Source: Halobacterium noricense (GTDB lineage Archaea; Halobacteriota; Halobacteria; Halobacteriales; Halobacteriaceae). Taken from it: DNA of 64,000 bases. The first letter of the stretch is position 1; the number at the start of each line of letters is the position of its first letter. The DNA lies in the NCBI RefSeq assembly GCF_021233435.1, contig NZ_CP089468.1, positions 186,001 to 250,000 on the forward strand, read 5' to 3'. A program made the position numbers and the translations under genes. Shown one piece after another: positions 26,177 through 36,115 of this stretch. A model generated the notes under the pieces. The model was not told the DNA's origin, made no database searches, and saw nothing but the letters and a program-made list of their open reading frames with translations.

Positions 26177-27184
26177 ATGATTCGCGTCGGCATCAACGGC
26201 TACGGCACCATCGGGAAGCGCGTCGCGGACGCGGTCCGCGACCAGCCCGACATGGACGTCGTCGGCGTCGCCAAGACCAGCCCGAACTACGAGGCCGAAC
26301 AGGCAGCCGAACGCGGCTACGACCTCTACGCCGCCATCGAGGACCGCGCGCACACGTTCGCGGAGGCCGGCATCGAAACCGCGGGCCTCGTCGACGACCT
26401 CGTCGCGCAGAGCGACGTCGTCGTGGACGCCACGCCCTCCGGCATCGGCGCGCAGAACCGCGCGCTCTACGAGGAGCACGACACGCCCGCCATCTACCAG
26501 GGCGGCGAGGACGCCGACGTCGCGGACGTCTCGTTCAACGCGCGCTCGAACTACGACGACGCCGTCGACGCCGACCACGTGCGCGTCGTCTCCTGCAACA
26601 CGACCGGGCTCTCCCGTCTCCTCGCGCCACTCCGTGAGGCGTACGGCGTCGAGAAGGTGCGCGCGACGCTCGTGCGCCGCGGCGGCGACCCCAGCCAGCC
26701 GAACCGCGGCCCCATCAACGACGCGCTCCCGGACCCCATCTCGATTCCGAGCCACCACGGCCCCGACGTCAACACCATCTTCCCCGACCTCGACATCGAC
26801 ACGCTCGGGCTGAAGGTGCCGACGACGCTGATGCACGTGCACGCCATCAACGTCACGCTCGCCGCCGAACCCGACGGCGACGAGGTCCGCGAGCTGCTCG
26901 GCGAGCAGTCCCGCATCACGGTCGTCGACGAACACCTCGGCATCGAGGGCACCGGCCAGCTCAAGGAGTGGGCGCTCGACCGCGGCCGCCCCCGGGGTGA
27001 CCTCTGGGAGAACTGCCTCTGGGGCGAATCCGTCACGACGGAGGGCAGCGACTTCTACTGCTTCCAGGCCATCCACCAGGAGTCCGACGTCGTCCCCGAG
27101 AACGTCGACGCGATTCGCGCGGTCACCGACAGCGCCGACGCCGCCGAGTCCGTCGCCACCACCAACGACGCCCTCGGAATCTAA
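26177..27184 (+). CDS. gap: Type II glyceraldehyde-3-phosphate dehydrogenase (phosphorylating)
   Basis: A 335-aa archaeal type II GAPDH. The Rossmann motif [17 protein letters not shown] opens the protein and the catalytic cysteine is C140 in [11 protein letters not shown]. Further family stretches are [18 protein letters not shown] and [11 protein letters not shown]. In haloarchaea this enzyme is associated with gluconeogenesis. Single gene with its own promoter; the ATG at 26177 matches the family start. Confidence 0.95.
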   Translation: MIRVGINGYGTIGKRVADAVRDQPDMDVVGVAKTSPNYEAEQAAERGYDLYAAIEDRAHTFAEAGIETAGLVDDLVAQSDVVVDATPSGIGAQNRALYEEHDTPAIYQGGEDADVADVSFNARSNYDDAVDADHVRVVSCNTTGLSRLLAPLREAYGVEKVRATLVRRGGDPSQPNRGPINDALPDPISIPSHHGPDVNTIFPDLDIDTLGLKVPTTLMHVHAINVTLAAEPDGDEVRELLGEQSRITVVDEHLGIEGTGQLKEWALDRGRPRGDLWENCLWGESVTTEGSDFYCFQAIHQESDVVPENVDAIRAVTDSADAAESVATTNDALGI

Positions 27185-27227
27185 GACAGTCCGAACGCTT
27201 TTCCAGCACGCGGCCTAACTTCGTGGT

Positions 27228-27611
27228 ATGAGACGCGACGACCGGGACGACCCATTCGACGACATCTTCCGCGAGATCGAGCGGATGATGGACGAGATGA
27301 TGGACGGCACGAACGGGTTCGAGGGCGACCAGTCCGGCTTCTCGACGGACACCCACGTCGACGTCCACGAGACCGACGACGAGGTCCGCGTCATCGCCGA
27401 CCTCCCGGGCGTCGAGAAGGAGGACATCTCCGTGCAGTGCGACGGCGAGCAGGTCACCATCAGCGCGAGCAGCGAGCTGCGCGAGTACGACGAACGCATC
27501 GGCCTCCCCGGCCCCGTCGACCCGCGCTCGGGTGCCGCGAGCTACAACAACGGCATCCTCGAAGTCACCTTCGAGCGCACCGGCGAGTCGACGAACATCG
27601 ACGTCAAGTAG
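27228..27611 (+). CDS. Small heat-shock protein (Hsp20/alpha-crystallin)
   Basis: A 127-aa chaperone of the Hsp20 family. The alpha-crystallin domain runs from about residue 42 (HVDVHETDDEVRVIADLPGV) to 117 (YNNGILEVTFER); the usual terminal IxI-type anchor is weak (TNIDVK). The N terminus is rich in Asp, Arg and Met (DIFREIERMMDEMMDG). It follows gap by 43 bp but has room for its own start. Confidence 0.88.
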   Translation: MRRDDRDDPFDDIFREIERMMDEMMDGTNGFEGDQSGFSTDTHVDVHETDDEVRVIADLPGVEKEDISVQCDGEQVTISASSELREYDERIGLPGPVDPRSGAASYNNGILEVTFERTGESTNIDVK

Positions 27612-28463
27612 CTACCGTTCCGCGGCTCGCTCGATTAGCGCCGCCAGCCGGTCGTAGAACCCTTCCTCGTACTTCTCCTCGTCGTCGATAGTCGGTCGCG
27701 CGTTCGTCTCGTTGACGACCGCACGATTCTCCGTCACGAGCAGGTCCACGCCGAGGAAGGTCACGTCCAGCGCTTCCGCGGCGTCCACCGCGAGTTCCCG
27801 GAGTTCATCGGGCAACGCGACGCCCGCTGCGTCCGCGCCGCGGTGGACGTTGTGCTTCCAGCCGTCGGGCGCGGCGCGCCGGACGGCACCGACGACCTCG
27901 CCGTCGAGGACCATCACGCGGTAGTCCGCGGCGTCGGGCAGGAACTCCTGAATCAGGTAGGACTTGTCGCCGGTTGCGCGGTAGTCGTGGACCAGTTCGA
28001 GGTAGTCGGTCACGCCCGACAGCGAGTCCGCGTCGTGGACTTTCGTGACGCCGACGCCGCGCGTCGTCGAATTCGGCTTCACGACGACGGGCGCGTCGAA
28101 GGACTCGAACGCCGCCGGAACCTCGTCCTCGTCGGCGGGATTCGAGACGTAGACCGTTTCGGGAACGGGGACGCCGGCGTCTGAGAGAATTGCGAGCGCG
28201 CCGGCCTTGTTCCGGGAGCGCAGCACGGCCGCGCGGTCGTTCACCCACGGCACGTCGAGGAACGCGTCCACGACGCCGCCCTCCATCAGCCGCCCCGGGA
28301 ACACGAACCCCGCGTCGAACCGTTTCGGGTCGAACGGCGGGTCAGCGAGGTGGGTGACGTGCTCGCGGACGGAGACGTGTTCGGCGCGAATCCCGCGGTC
28401 CGCGAGCGGGTCGCGCATCCGCTCGAACGTCTCCGTGTCGTTGGCGACCGCCAGCCCGAGCAT
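27612..28463 (-). CDS. ATP-grasp ligase (RimK family)
   Basis: A 283-aa ATP-grasp protein. The N-terminal pre-ATP-grasp part has DPKRFDAGFVFPGRLMEGG, then FDAPVVVKPNSTTRGVGVTK (ATP-binding lysine and glycine loop), YLIQEFLPDAADYRVMVLDG and the metal site VNETNARPTID. RimK relatives add glutamate or similar residues to proteins or cofactors. Substrate here unknown. It ends one base after the convergent hsp20 stop. Confidence 0.85.
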   Translation of the reverse strand: MLGLAVANDTETFERMRDPLADRGIRAEHVSVREHVTHLADPPFDPKRFDAGFVFPGRLMEGGVVDAFLDVPWVNDRAAVLRSRNKAGALAILSDAGVPVPETVYVSNPADEDEVPAAFESFDAPVVVKPNSTTRGVGVTKVHDADSLSGVTDYLELVHDYRATGDKSYLIQEFLPDAADYRVMVLDGEVVGAVRRAAPDGWKHNVHRGADAAGVALPDELRELAVDAAEALDVTFLGVDLLVTENRAVVNETNARPTIDDEEKYEEGFYDRLAALIERAAER

Positions 28464-28567
28464 ACGCTGGCGTCGTCGCTGTGGGACTAAAAGACGCCGG
28501 TCGGAGCCGAGAAGCCGACAGGAGCGCCGTCGCTACGTAACGGGAAAGTCGGAGAGAAGCGGCCGGA

Positions 28568-29098
28568 TTACCGGACGAGCAGCTCTTCACCGCGCTCGAC
28601 GTTGATCTTGCACGGCGGCGTGATCTTGTTGTACGCGCGGCGGAACGCCTCCTTGACTTCTTCGGCCTGGTCGACGTCGCAGTACGCCGTCATCAGCTTG
28701 TCGCCGGGGGAGATGCGGGCCGCGGTGCCGACCGGGACGCCGAACGCCTGGCGCATCCCGTCGGAGACACGGTCCGCACCCGCGCCGGTCGCCTGCTTGT
28801 TCTCCCGGATGATCTGGTGGGGGAACTTGCGGAGCTGCATCTTGTAGTTGCCCTCGCCGAGTTCCTTGATGAGGTGGCGGTTCGCGGAGAGGCGCGCGGC
28901 CTCGAGCGAGCCGTGGCGGAGCTGGCACTCCTCCTCGGGGGCGAGGCTAATCTGGACGGGGTAGTCGTCCCCGTCCGCCTGCAGGTCGCCCATCTGGTGC
29001 TGTGCAATCTTCGAGCCCGGAATTCCCGTGACGTAGTCGCGACGGGTGTACGACGGCTTGTCGATTTTCCGGTACATGGAGGCCGGGTTGTCCGACAT
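28568..29098 (-). CDS. rpl10e: 50S ribosomal protein L10e (uL16 family)
   Basis: A 176-aa ribosomal protein of the large subunit. Characteristic pieces are [20 protein letters not shown], then the conserved [15 protein letters not shown] and [20 protein letters not shown]. The uL16 protein sits near the A-site tRNA. Monocistronic by position, with a stop at 28568. Confidence 0.97.
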   Translation of the reverse strand: MSDNPASMYRKIDKPSYTRRDYVTGIPGSKIAQHQMGDLQADGDDYPVQISLAPEEECQLRHGSLEAARLSANRHLIKELGEGNYKMQLRKFPHQIIRENKQATGAGADRVSDGMRQAFGVPVGTAARISPGDKLMTAYCDVDQAEEVKEAFRRAYNKITPPCKINVERGEELLVR

Positions 29099-29282
29099 GG
29101 TTACTACTGGATGCTCACGGCCAGCGCGCGAATAAAGGCTTCGAACCCGCTCCGTCGGCGTGGCCGGCCGTTCCGCCGCTGACGCCCCGAGGCGGGCGAC
29201 CCGAACCGCCGCCCACTCCCGGATACCGGCGGACGAGGGCGGGAATCAGGCCGCTTTAGCCCCAGCATCCACAACTCCGCCC

Positions 29283-30506
29283 ATGACCTTCCACGAGTTC
29301 GAGGCCCTCCGCGACGCGCTCGCGGCCGCTGACTTCGACCGACCGCCGGCCTTTGTGGCAAACGCCCACGTTACGGGCGTCTCCGTCGCTCGCGCGCTCG
29401 ACGCCCACGACGTGCCCGTCGTCGCCCTCGACCGCTCGGGGGACGGCGCTGCGCCCCCCTCCAACGCCGTCGACTACGCGGGCCGCGTCACGTACCCGCT
29501 GGACGACGAGGCCGGCTTCCGCGCGGACGTCGAGGAACTCGCCGCGCAACTGGACCACGAGCCGGTCGCGTTCGGCTGCATGGACGAGTGGGCGCTCGCG
29601 TTCGCCGAGACCGAGCTCGAGGGCGTCCGCCTGCCGTTCGCCGACAGCGAGACGATGGACGCCGTCCTCGACAAGAGTTCGCTCTACGAGACCTGCGAGG
29701 ACCTCGGCGTCCCCCATCCCGAGACCTACCGGCTCTCGGAGGTTGACCCCGACGAGGCCGCGGACGAACTCGGCTTCCCGCTCGTCGTCAAGCCCGCGCG
29801 CAAGCGCGAATTCGAGGAGGCCGTCGGCACGAACGTCATCGAGGTCGCGGACCGCGAGGAGTACCTGGACGTCGTCGAGATGGCCCAGGAGACCGGCATC
29901 GAAATCATGGCCCAGGAGAAGGTCCCGGTCGCGCGCGGCGAAGACCACTCGCTGGCCTCCTACGTCCCCGAGGACGGCGACCCGCTCGCGGTTGTCGGGA
30001 ACGCACGAATCCGCGCGCCGCTCGGCTACGGCACCTCGTGTGTCGTCGAGCGCGTCGAACGCCCCGAAATCCGGGAGCACGCGCTCGCCGTCATCGAGGA
30101 CGCGGGCTACCACGGCATCAGCGAAGCCGAGTTCGTCTACGACCGCGACCGCGACGAGTTCGTTCTCCTCGACGTCAACACGCGCCCGTGGAAGTGGATT
30201 AGCATGCCCGTCGCTGCCGGCGCGAACCTCCCGATGGCCGCCTATGCCGACGTCACCGACGTCGACTACGAACCCGATCCATCGAAAGACGCGCGCTGGC
30301 TCTCGCTGGAGGACTACCTCCCGCTGCTCGCCGGCGGCGATCTCGCGGACGTCCTCGCCACCGACGACTGGGAAGCCCTCGTCTCCGGCGACTTCGAGAC
30401 CACTGGCGACCTCACGACCGCCGTCTACCGACCCAGCGACCCCGCGCCAATCGCGCACCGCCTCGACGTCGAGTTCGGCGGCCGCGACTACTACTGCTCC
30501 TGCTGA
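29283..30506 (+). CDS. ATP-grasp carboxylate-amine ligase
   Basis: A 407-aa ATP-grasp enzyme. The N-terminal Rossmann-like part contains NAHVTGVSVARALDAHDVPV. The ATP-binding core has ELGFPLVVKPARKREFEEAV and IEIMAQEKVPVARGED, and the metal site is FVLLDVNTRPWKWI. Enzymes of this group join an amine to a carboxylate; exact substrate unknown. The ATG at 29283 fits the domain border; a longer upstream frame has no promoter. Confidence 0.82.
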   Translation: MTFHEFEALRDALAAADFDRPPAFVANAHVTGVSVARALDAHDVPVVALDRSGDGAAPPSNAVDYAGRVTYPLDDEAGFRADVEELAAQLDHEPVAFGCMDEWALAFAETELEGVRLPFADSETMDAVLDKSSLYETCEDLGVPHPETYRLSEVDPDEAADELGFPLVVKPARKREFEEAVGTNVIEVADREEYLDVVEMAQETGIEIMAQEKVPVARGEDHSLASYVPEDGDPLAVVGNARIRAPLGYGTSCVVERVERPEIREHALAVIEDAGYHGISEAEFVYDRDRDEFVLLDVNTRPWKWISMPVAAGANLPMAAYADVTDVDYEPDPSKDARWLSLEDYLPLLAGGDLADVLATDDWEALVSGDFETTGDLTTAVYRPSDPAPIAHRLDVEFGGRDYYCSC

Positions 30507-30712
30507 CGAACGTTCAAGTACGAAGCCGGGACCAACCCGGCGCGTGTCCTGACGCCCGCCCGGCGCGGTTCCGCGGGAGTGCGACGACCCGTGCCGGCAC
30601 TGATTCGTCGCCTGTCAGCCCCGACTCGGAGAGCGTTGCCGCCGTCAGTGACAACGCGACGCGAACGTCGTGACCGGCCGAATTAAACGCCACATTCCCC
30701 TACGCGGGTGTA

Positions 30713-32059
30713 ATGACCGACCGGATGCGGCTGAACCTCTTCACGATGAACTCCGTGGAGCACGTCTCCGTGGGGTCGTGGCAACTCCACGGCGACCAGT
30801 CCCACCGCTACCACGACCGCGACTACTGGACCGACGTCGCGCGCACCGCCGAGCGCGGCGGCTTCGACGCCGTCTTCTTCGCCGACGTCCGCGGCATCTA
30901 CGACGTCTACGGCGACAACCGTGAGACGGCGGTCGAGAAAGCCGTCCAGACGCCGTCGAACGACCCCGCGTACCTGATTCCCGCGATGGCCGAAGTCACC
31001 GACAACCTCGGGTTCGCCATCACGAAGTCGACCTCCTACAACCACCCCTACCAGCTCGTCCGCGAGTTCTCCACGCTCGACCACCTCACGGACGGTCGCG
31101 TCGCGTTCAACGTCGTCACCTCCTACCTCGAGTCCGCCGCGGCCAACCTCGGCTACGACGACCGCATGGACCACGACGAGCGCTACGACCGCGCCGACGA
31201 GTTCATGGACGTGCTCTACGCGCTCTGGGAGGACTCTTGGAACGACGACGCGGTCGTCCGCGACCGCGACAGCGGCGTCTACACCGACCCCGAGAAGGTC
31301 TCGGCCATCGACTACGATGGCGATTACTTCGACGTCCCCGGCCCGCACGGCGCGGAGCCGTCCCCGCAGCGCACGCCCGTCCTCTACCAAGCCGGCTCCT
31401 CGGACCGCGGCCGCGAGTTCGCCGCCGAGCACGCCGAAGCCGTCTTCGTCAGCCAACCCTCCATGGACGCCGTAGAGGACTACGTGGACGACCTCCGCGA
31501 GCGCGCCGCAGACCACGGCCGCGACCCCGACACCCTCGCGTTCTTCCCTGGTATCGTCCCCATCGTCGGCGAGACCGAGGCCGTCGCGGAAGCCAAGTAC
31601 GACGCGTACACGGACGCCATCGACGCCGAGGGCGTGCTCGCGCTCCTGTCCGGGTTCGTCGACATGGACCTCTCCGAGCTCGACCCCGACCAGCACCTCG
31701 AACACATCGAGACCGAAGCCATCCAGGGCGTCGTGAACGCGTTCACGTCCAACGACGACCGCGACTGGACGGTCCGCGAGGTCGCGGAGTTCGCCGGCCT
31801 CGGCACCACGTCGCCCGTGGTCGTCGGGACGCCCGAACAGGTCGCCGACGAGTTCCAGTACTGGTTCGAGGACGTCGGCGTCGACGGCTTCAACGTCAAG
31901 GAGGTCGCCCGTCCCGACAGCCTCCGGGACTTCGTCGACCTCGTCGTTCCCGAGCTCCGCGAGCGCGGCCTGCTCCGCGACGAGTACGAAGGCGAGACGC
32001 TCCGCGAGACGACGTTCGGCCGCCGCGGCCTCCCCGACAGCCACCCCGGTAGTCGATAG
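30713..32059 (+). CDS. LLM-class flavin-dependent monooxygenase (NtaA/SnaA/DszA family)
   Basis: A 448-aa TIM-barrel monooxygenase that would use reduced FMN. Family stretches: MNSVEHVSVGSWQ, TAERGGFDAVFFADV, KSTSYNHPYQLVREFSTLDHL, DGRVAFNVVTS, and QRTPVLYQAGSSDRGREFAA. Partner flavin reductase is not adjacent. AATTAAA at about 30680 is a likely TATA box with a short leader before ATG. Confidence 0.92.
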   Translation: MTDRMRLNLFTMNSVEHVSVGSWQLHGDQSHRYHDRDYWTDVARTAERGGFDAVFFADVRGIYDVYGDNRETAVEKAVQTPSNDPAYLIPAMAEVTDNLGFAITKSTSYNHPYQLVREFSTLDHLTDGRVAFNVVTSYLESAAANLGYDDRMDHDERYDRADEFMDVLYALWEDSWNDDAVVRDRDSGVYTDPEKVSAIDYDGDYFDVPGPHGAEPSPQRTPVLYQAGSSDRGREFAAEHAEAVFVSQPSMDAVEDYVDDLRERAADHGRDPDTLAFFPGIVPIVGETEAVAEAKYDAYTDAIDAEGVLALLSGFVDMDLSELDPDQHLEHIETEAIQGVVNAFTSNDDRDWTVREVAEFAGLGTTSPVVVGTPEQVADEFQYWFEDVGVDGFNVKEVARPDSLRDFVDLVVPELRERGLLRDEYEGETLRETTFGRRGLPDSHPGSR

Positions 32060-32109
32060 TCCCGTTTCGAGGACAACGGTTTTCTCCCCGGCTCGTGTGA
32101 CTTCCAGCG

Positions 32110-33786
32110 ATGGCAGACACCGCAGCGGACGGCGACCAGCAGATTCACGTGGGGGAGACGGCAGACGGCGACCGGCTGGAGTTTCCCATCGTGGAGATGC
32201 TCACCGGCCGCGGGTTCGTCACCGGGAAATCGGGGAGCGGGAAGTCGAACACGACGAGCGTCGTGGTCGAGGAGCTCCTCGAAGCCGGCTACCCCGTCCT
32301 CATCGTGGACACGGACGGCGAGTACTACGGCCTCAAGGAGGAGTACGAGCTCCTGCACGCGGGCGCTGACGAGGAGTGCGACATCCAGGTGAGCGTCGAG
32401 CACGCCGAGAAGCTCGCGCACCTCGCCCTGGAGGAGAACGTCCCCATCATCCTGGACGTCTCCGGCTACCTCGACGACGAGGAGGCCGACGACTTGCTCC
32501 GGGAGACAGTCCGACACCTCTTCGCCAAGGAGAAGAAGCTCAAGAAGCCGTTCCTGCTCGTCGTCGAGGAGTGCCACGAGTACATTCCGGAGGGCGGCGG
32601 CGTCGGCGAGACGGGCAACCTCCTCATCAAGGTCGGGAAACGCGGCCGCAAGCACGGCCTCGGCGTCGTCGGCATCAGCCAGCGCCCCGCGGACGTGAAG
32701 AAAGACTTCATCACGCAGGCGAACTGGCTGGTGTGGCACCGACTCACGTGGGAGAACGACACGAAAGTCGTCGGCCGCATCGTCGGCAGCGACTACGCCG
32801 ACGACGTCGTCGACCTCGGTGACGGCGAGGCGTTCATCCAGACGGACTGGAGCGACGACATGGTCAAGCGAGTCCAGTTCAAGCGCAAGCGCACGTTCGA
32901 CGCGGGCGCGACCCCCGGCCTCGACGACTTCGAGCGCCCCGACCTGAAGTCCGTCAGCGGGTCGCTGATGGAGGACCTCGGCGACATCACCGACCGCAAG
33001 GAACAGGAGCAGAACCGTGTCGCGGAACTCGAATCGCAACTGGAGAACCGCGAGCAGCGCATCGCCGAACTGGAGTCCGAACTAGAGACCGCGCGCGACG
33101 TCTCCGCGGCCGCTCGGAAGATGGCGAACGCGCTCGCACACGGCGACGGCTCCCCACCCGAGGGCTACCAGGCAACCCTCCAGACGAAGAACGAACACAT
33201 CGACCACCTGGAGGAGCGCATCGACGAACTCGAAGCGCGCTTCGAGGGTGACGTCGCCGCGGACACCGTAGAGGAAGCCGACGAAACGACGGCTGCACCG
33301 TCCAATACGTCGATCAGCAGTGACGCCGCCGACGAAACCCGTGACGCGCTCGTGGACGCCGTGCAGGACCGGCTGCGTCGCCGCGGGGAGCGCAGCCAAC
33401 GCCGCGACGGGAGCGACGATGCGGACGCGACGCCGGAGGAACCCGCAGGGCCGACAGCCGAGACAGTTGTCGACCTCCTGCAAGCACCCCCGGTCGTCAC
33501 GCGTGTGAACGCGGCACGCCGCGACTCGAAGTGCAACGACGACGCCGCGTGGCAAATCGTCTCCGAGCTCGCGACGAACCCTGGCGCGAGCGCGCACGAC
33601 CTCGCGACCGCCGCGGGCGTCGACGTCGAACCCGCCCACACGCTGTTGCGCGAGTTCCGGACCCGCGACCTCGTCGTACGCGACGACCGAACGTACGCGT
33701 TCAACGCCGACCGCATGCGCACGCTCGTCGAACACGACGACCCCTCGAAGCCGCGGACGGAACTGCGCGACCAGTGGGAGCCCTGA
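32110..33786 (+). CDS. HerA-like DNA-translocating ATPase with coiled coil and winged helix
   Basis: A 558-aa protein. The ATPase domain has Walker A GKSGSGKSNT at 39-48, Walker B FLLVVEECHEY near 155, and GVVGISQRPADVKKDF. Residues about 300-330 and 365-385 are coiled coils rich in Glu and Arg. An acidic linker follows, and the last about 90 residues form a winged helix (ASAHDLATAAGVDVEPAHTL). It lies 50 bp after the monooxygenase gene. Probably acts in DNA transactions; no nuclease partner adjacent. Confidence 0.85.
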   Translation: MADTAADGDQQIHVGETADGDRLEFPIVEMLTGRGFVTGKSGSGKSNTTSVVVEELLEAGYPVLIVDTDGEYYGLKEEYELLHAGADEECDIQVSVEHAEKLAHLALEENVPIILDVSGYLDDEEADDLLRETVRHLFAKEKKLKKPFLLVVEECHEYIPEGGGVGETGNLLIKVGKRGRKHGLGVVGISQRPADVKKDFITQANWLVWHRLTWENDTKVVGRIVGSDYADDVVDLGDGEAFIQTDWSDDMVKRVQFKRKRTFDAGATPGLDDFERPDLKSVSGSLMEDLGDITDRKEQEQNRVAELESQLENREQRIAELESELETARDVSAAARKMANALAHGDGSPPEGYQATLQTKNEHIDHLEERIDELEARFEGDVAADTVEEADETTAAPSNTSISSDAADETRDALVDAVQDRLRRRGERSQRRDGSDDADATPEEPAGPTAETVVDLLQAPPVVTRVNAARRDSKCNDDAAWQIVSELATNPGASAHDLATAAGVDVEPAHTLLREFRTRDLVVRDDRTYAFNADRMRTLVEHDDPSKPRTELRDQWEP

Positions 33787-33845
33787 CCCCGGCGGGCGAG
33801 TCCGTTTCACCAACACCTAAGCGACCGGCTGCTGACCGCTCCCGT

Positions 33846-34685
33846 ATGGCAGTCGAGAACGACAGCGACACGTTCGACATCGGTGACGAACTGACCGTCC
33901 ACCGGCTTGGCTTCGGCGCGATGCGCATCACCGGCGCCGACGTCATCGGGTCGCCCGACGACGAGGCCAACGCCCACGACGTCCTCCAGCGCGCGGTCGA
34001 CCTCGGCGTCGACTTCGTCGACACGGCGGACTCCTACGGCCCCGGCGTCAGCGAGCGCCTCATCCGCGAATCCGGCATCGCCGATGACGCTGTCGTCGCG
34101 ACGAAAGCCGGCCTTCTGCGGAACGCGACCGGCGACTGGATTCCCCACGGCGACCCCGACTACATCAAGAACCAGGCGCTGGCGTCCATCGACCGCCTCG
34201 GCGTCGACTCCATCGACCTCTACCAGTACCACCGCCCCGACCCCGACACGGACTTCGAGGCCGCCGTCCACGCGTTCGCGGAACTCAAAGACGACGGGCT
34301 CGTCGACCACGTCGGCCTCAGCAACGTCACCGTCGAACAGCTGGAGACCGCCCGCGAGGTCGTCGACGTCGCCACGGTCCAGAACGCGTACAACGTCGTC
34401 GACCGCGAGTACGAGGACGTCCTCGAAGCCTGCGAGGACTACGACGTCGGGTTCATCCCGTACTTCCCGATGGGTGGCGGGGACCTCGGCGAGAAGCGCA
34501 CGGACCTCGAAGCCGTCGCCGCCGACCACGACGCCACCGTGCGGCAGGTCGCGCTCGCGTGGCTGCTCGACCACTCGCCCATGACGCTCCCGATTCCCGG
34601 GACGTCTAGCGTCGACCACCTCGAAACGAACGTCGCCGCGAGCCACCTCGACCTCACGGCCGAGGACCGCGCGCGCCTGGAGTAG
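33846..34685 (+). CDS. Aldo/keto reductase
   Basis: A 279-aa NADPH-dependent oxidoreductase of the AKR superfamily with a complete catalytic set: Asp and Tyr in DTADSYGPGVSERLIRES, Lys in VVATKAGLLR, His in DLYQYHRPDPD. The NADPH site SVDHLETNVAA is close to the end. Start at 33846 (MAVENDSDTFDIGDELTVHR). Substrate unknown. Confidence 0.92.
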   Translation: MAVENDSDTFDIGDELTVHRLGFGAMRITGADVIGSPDDEANAHDVLQRAVDLGVDFVDTADSYGPGVSERLIRESGIADDAVVATKAGLLRNATGDWIPHGDPDYIKNQALASIDRLGVDSIDLYQYHRPDPDTDFEAAVHAFAELKDDGLVDHVGLSNVTVEQLETAREVVDVATVQNAYNVVDREYEDVLEACEDYDVGFIPYFPMGGGDLGEKRTDLEAVAADHDATVRQVALAWLLDHSPMTLPIPGTSSVDHLETNVAASHLDLTAEDRARLE

Positions 34686-34697
34686 GCTCGCAGCCGC

Positions 34698-34817
34698 TCA
34701 CCGATACCGCGCGACTGCTGCGACGGCGAGCACGAGTGTACCGGTCACGAACGTGCCGGGAATCGGCAGCACGAACAGGAATGCGCCGACCGCGAACGCG
34801 AGTGTGGACGTTCGCAC
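34698..34817 (-). CDS. Small membrane protein, 39 aa
   Basis: Starts with GTG (VRTSTLAFAVGAFLFVLPIP) and ends with GTFVTGTLVLAVAAVARYR. It has two short hydrophobic stretches joined by a PIPGTF turn, the shape of a helical hairpin in the membrane. An in-frame stop lies just before the start. Composition and codon use suit a real gene; function unknown and no recognised family. Confidence 0.4.
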   Translation of the reverse strand: MRTSTLAFAVGAFLFVLPIPGTFVTGTLVLAVAAVARYR

Positions 34818-34898
34818 GCGTCGCTAATCGGGAGTCGTACTGGTACGCCTTGTGGCAGCAGAACGCGGTCGCTACGTCGTTTGGGGAATAGTCGAAAA

Positions 34899-34931
34899 AC
34901 GATTCGTCCTGCCCAGCGTCAGAGACGCTGG
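34899..34931 (-). terminator. Terminator of the cold-shock gene
   Basis: CCAGCGTC-AGA-GACGCTGG (34913-34931) is a perfect 8-bp stem with 3-base loop, starting 12 bp after the cspA stop, and followed in the transcript by GTTTTTCG. Stem plus U run fits termination. Confidence 0.6.
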
Positions 34932-34943
34932 CCTTTCACCGAA

Positions 34944-35138
34944 TTACAGCCGAGTGAGGTTCGTCGCGCGGGGGCCCTTGTCGGCCTCCTCGATGTCGAA
35001 CTCGACTTCCTGACCTTCCTCCAGGTCCGGGCCGCCGATGTCTTCCATGTGGAAGAACACGTCCTCGTCCGCGTCGTCAGTCTCGATGAATCCGTAACCG
35101 CCAGTGTCGTTGAAGAAGTCAACCGTACCGGTTGCCAT
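34944..35138 (-). CDS. cspA: Cold-shock protein (CspA family)
   Basis: A 64-aa OB-fold RNA/DNA-binding protein: MATGTVDFFNDTGGYGFIET with RNP1-like GGYGFI and RNP2-like DVFFHMEDI, then GQEVEFDIEEADKGPRATNL. Full length for the family. The minus-strand GGTTATCAAC at about 35162-35171 may serve as TATA box. Confidence 0.95.
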   Translation of the reverse strand: MATGTVDFFNDTGGYGFIETDDADEDVFFHMEDIGGPDLEEGQEVEFDIEEADKGPRATNLTRL

Positions 35139-35245
35139 TGCAACCGTAGGGAAGCGCCGCTCGTTGATAACCTTTGCGGGTGATGACGGCGGCGTTCGCC
35201 GGCAGAACGAGTGATTCTCCGGGCTGGAGCGTGGCTCTACGACCG

Positions 35246-35905
35246 TTAGGGGCTGCAGATGTCGTGGAGGTCGTCGAGGCCGTCGATTTCCCACGTCGGC
35301 CACACGTTCAGTTCCCAGTCGCGGCGGTGGGGCCGCCGGATGAACGCCGAGTCGATGCCCGCGTTCTCCGCGGCGCGCACGTCGGACTCGTTGTCCCCGA
35401 CGAACAGCGCGGAATTCGCGTCCAGGTCCGCGAGCGCGCGGTCGATGTAGTGGGAGTTCGGCTTCCGGCGATTCAGGCTCTCTATCGTCGGCTCGCGCCC
35501 GTAGGCCGCGCCGAACAGGTCGTCGACGCCGAAGTGGTCGAGCACGAAGTCGACGGTCGCCTGCTGGTTCGAACTCACGATGCCCATCGAGACGTCCAGG
35601 TCGTGGAGCGTGTCGAGGTCGTCGTAGAGGGTCTTGCGGCCCTCCCGGACTTCCTCGTACTGGGCTTCCGCGGCGGTCTGGTCGCGCGTCGGCCAGAACT
35701 CGGCGGGCTTGAGCCCGTAGCGGCTACAGACGTCGCTGACGGTCTTCGGCGTCGCGCCGATAGTCATCTCCTCGATGTCGTCGGGGTCGGGGTCCGTGAC
35801 CCCGAACTGCTCGAACGTGTCCTCGGTCGCCGCCTGCAGCACGTCGTACCGCGTGCGGCCCACGAGGACGCCGTCGTTGTCGAACACGACGGTGTCGTAA
35901 GTCAT
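35246..35905 (-). CDS. HAD-superfamily phosphatase
   Basis: A 219-aa hydrolase starting MTYDTVVFDNDGVLVGRTRY. Motif I is DNDGV (nucleophile and acid/base Asp), motif II is MGIVSSN, Lys of motif III in NRRKPNSHYI, motif IV ALFVGDNESD. The helical cap between residues 20 and 90 is of the C1 type seen in phosphoglycolate phosphatase-like enzymes. Substrate unknown. Confidence 0.9.
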   Translation of the reverse strand: MTYDTVVFDNDGVLVGRTRYDVLQAATEDTFEQFGVTDPDPDDIEEMTIGATPKTVSDVCSRYGLKPAEFWPTRDQTAAEAQYEEVREGRKTLYDDLDTLHDLDVSMGIVSSNQQATVDFVLDHFGVDDLFGAAYGREPTIESLNRRKPNSHYIDRALADLDANSALFVGDNESDVRAAENAGIDSAFIRRPHRRDWELNVWPTWEIDGLDDLHDICSP

Positions 35906-35995
35906 ACACGTAGATTGGGCGTTCACACTGATAAGGGTTTCATCGTTCGGAACGCCGTTTCACCCGAGCGAGAAGCCACTTCAAATAGAGTTGGG

Positions 35996-36018
35996 ATGCC
36001 GCCTCCCCGATTTGAACG
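35996..36018 (-). repeat. Direct repeat of the tRNA-Phe 3' end
   Basis: The 23-bp sequence covering the 3' end of tRNA-Phe (36115-36137, ATGCCGCCTCCCCGATTTGA plus ACG) recurs here, 119 bp to the left. Between the copies lie two hairpins. This is what an excised or eroded integrative element leaves at a tRNA 3' end. It resembles the case at tRNA-Asp. Confidence 0.65.
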
Positions 36019-36115
36019 CCGTGAGACGTGCTCGCTTCGCTGCGCGCGACTCACGAGCACAAATCGCGTCGGCGCCCTTGCTGTGGCTGCTCACTTCGTT
36101 CGCAGCCACGGAATA

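Noticed and set aside
30683-32044. 453-codon minus-strand frame opposite the flavin monooxygenase
   Set aside because: Composition is that of an antisense frame and the plus strand encodes a clear enzyme.
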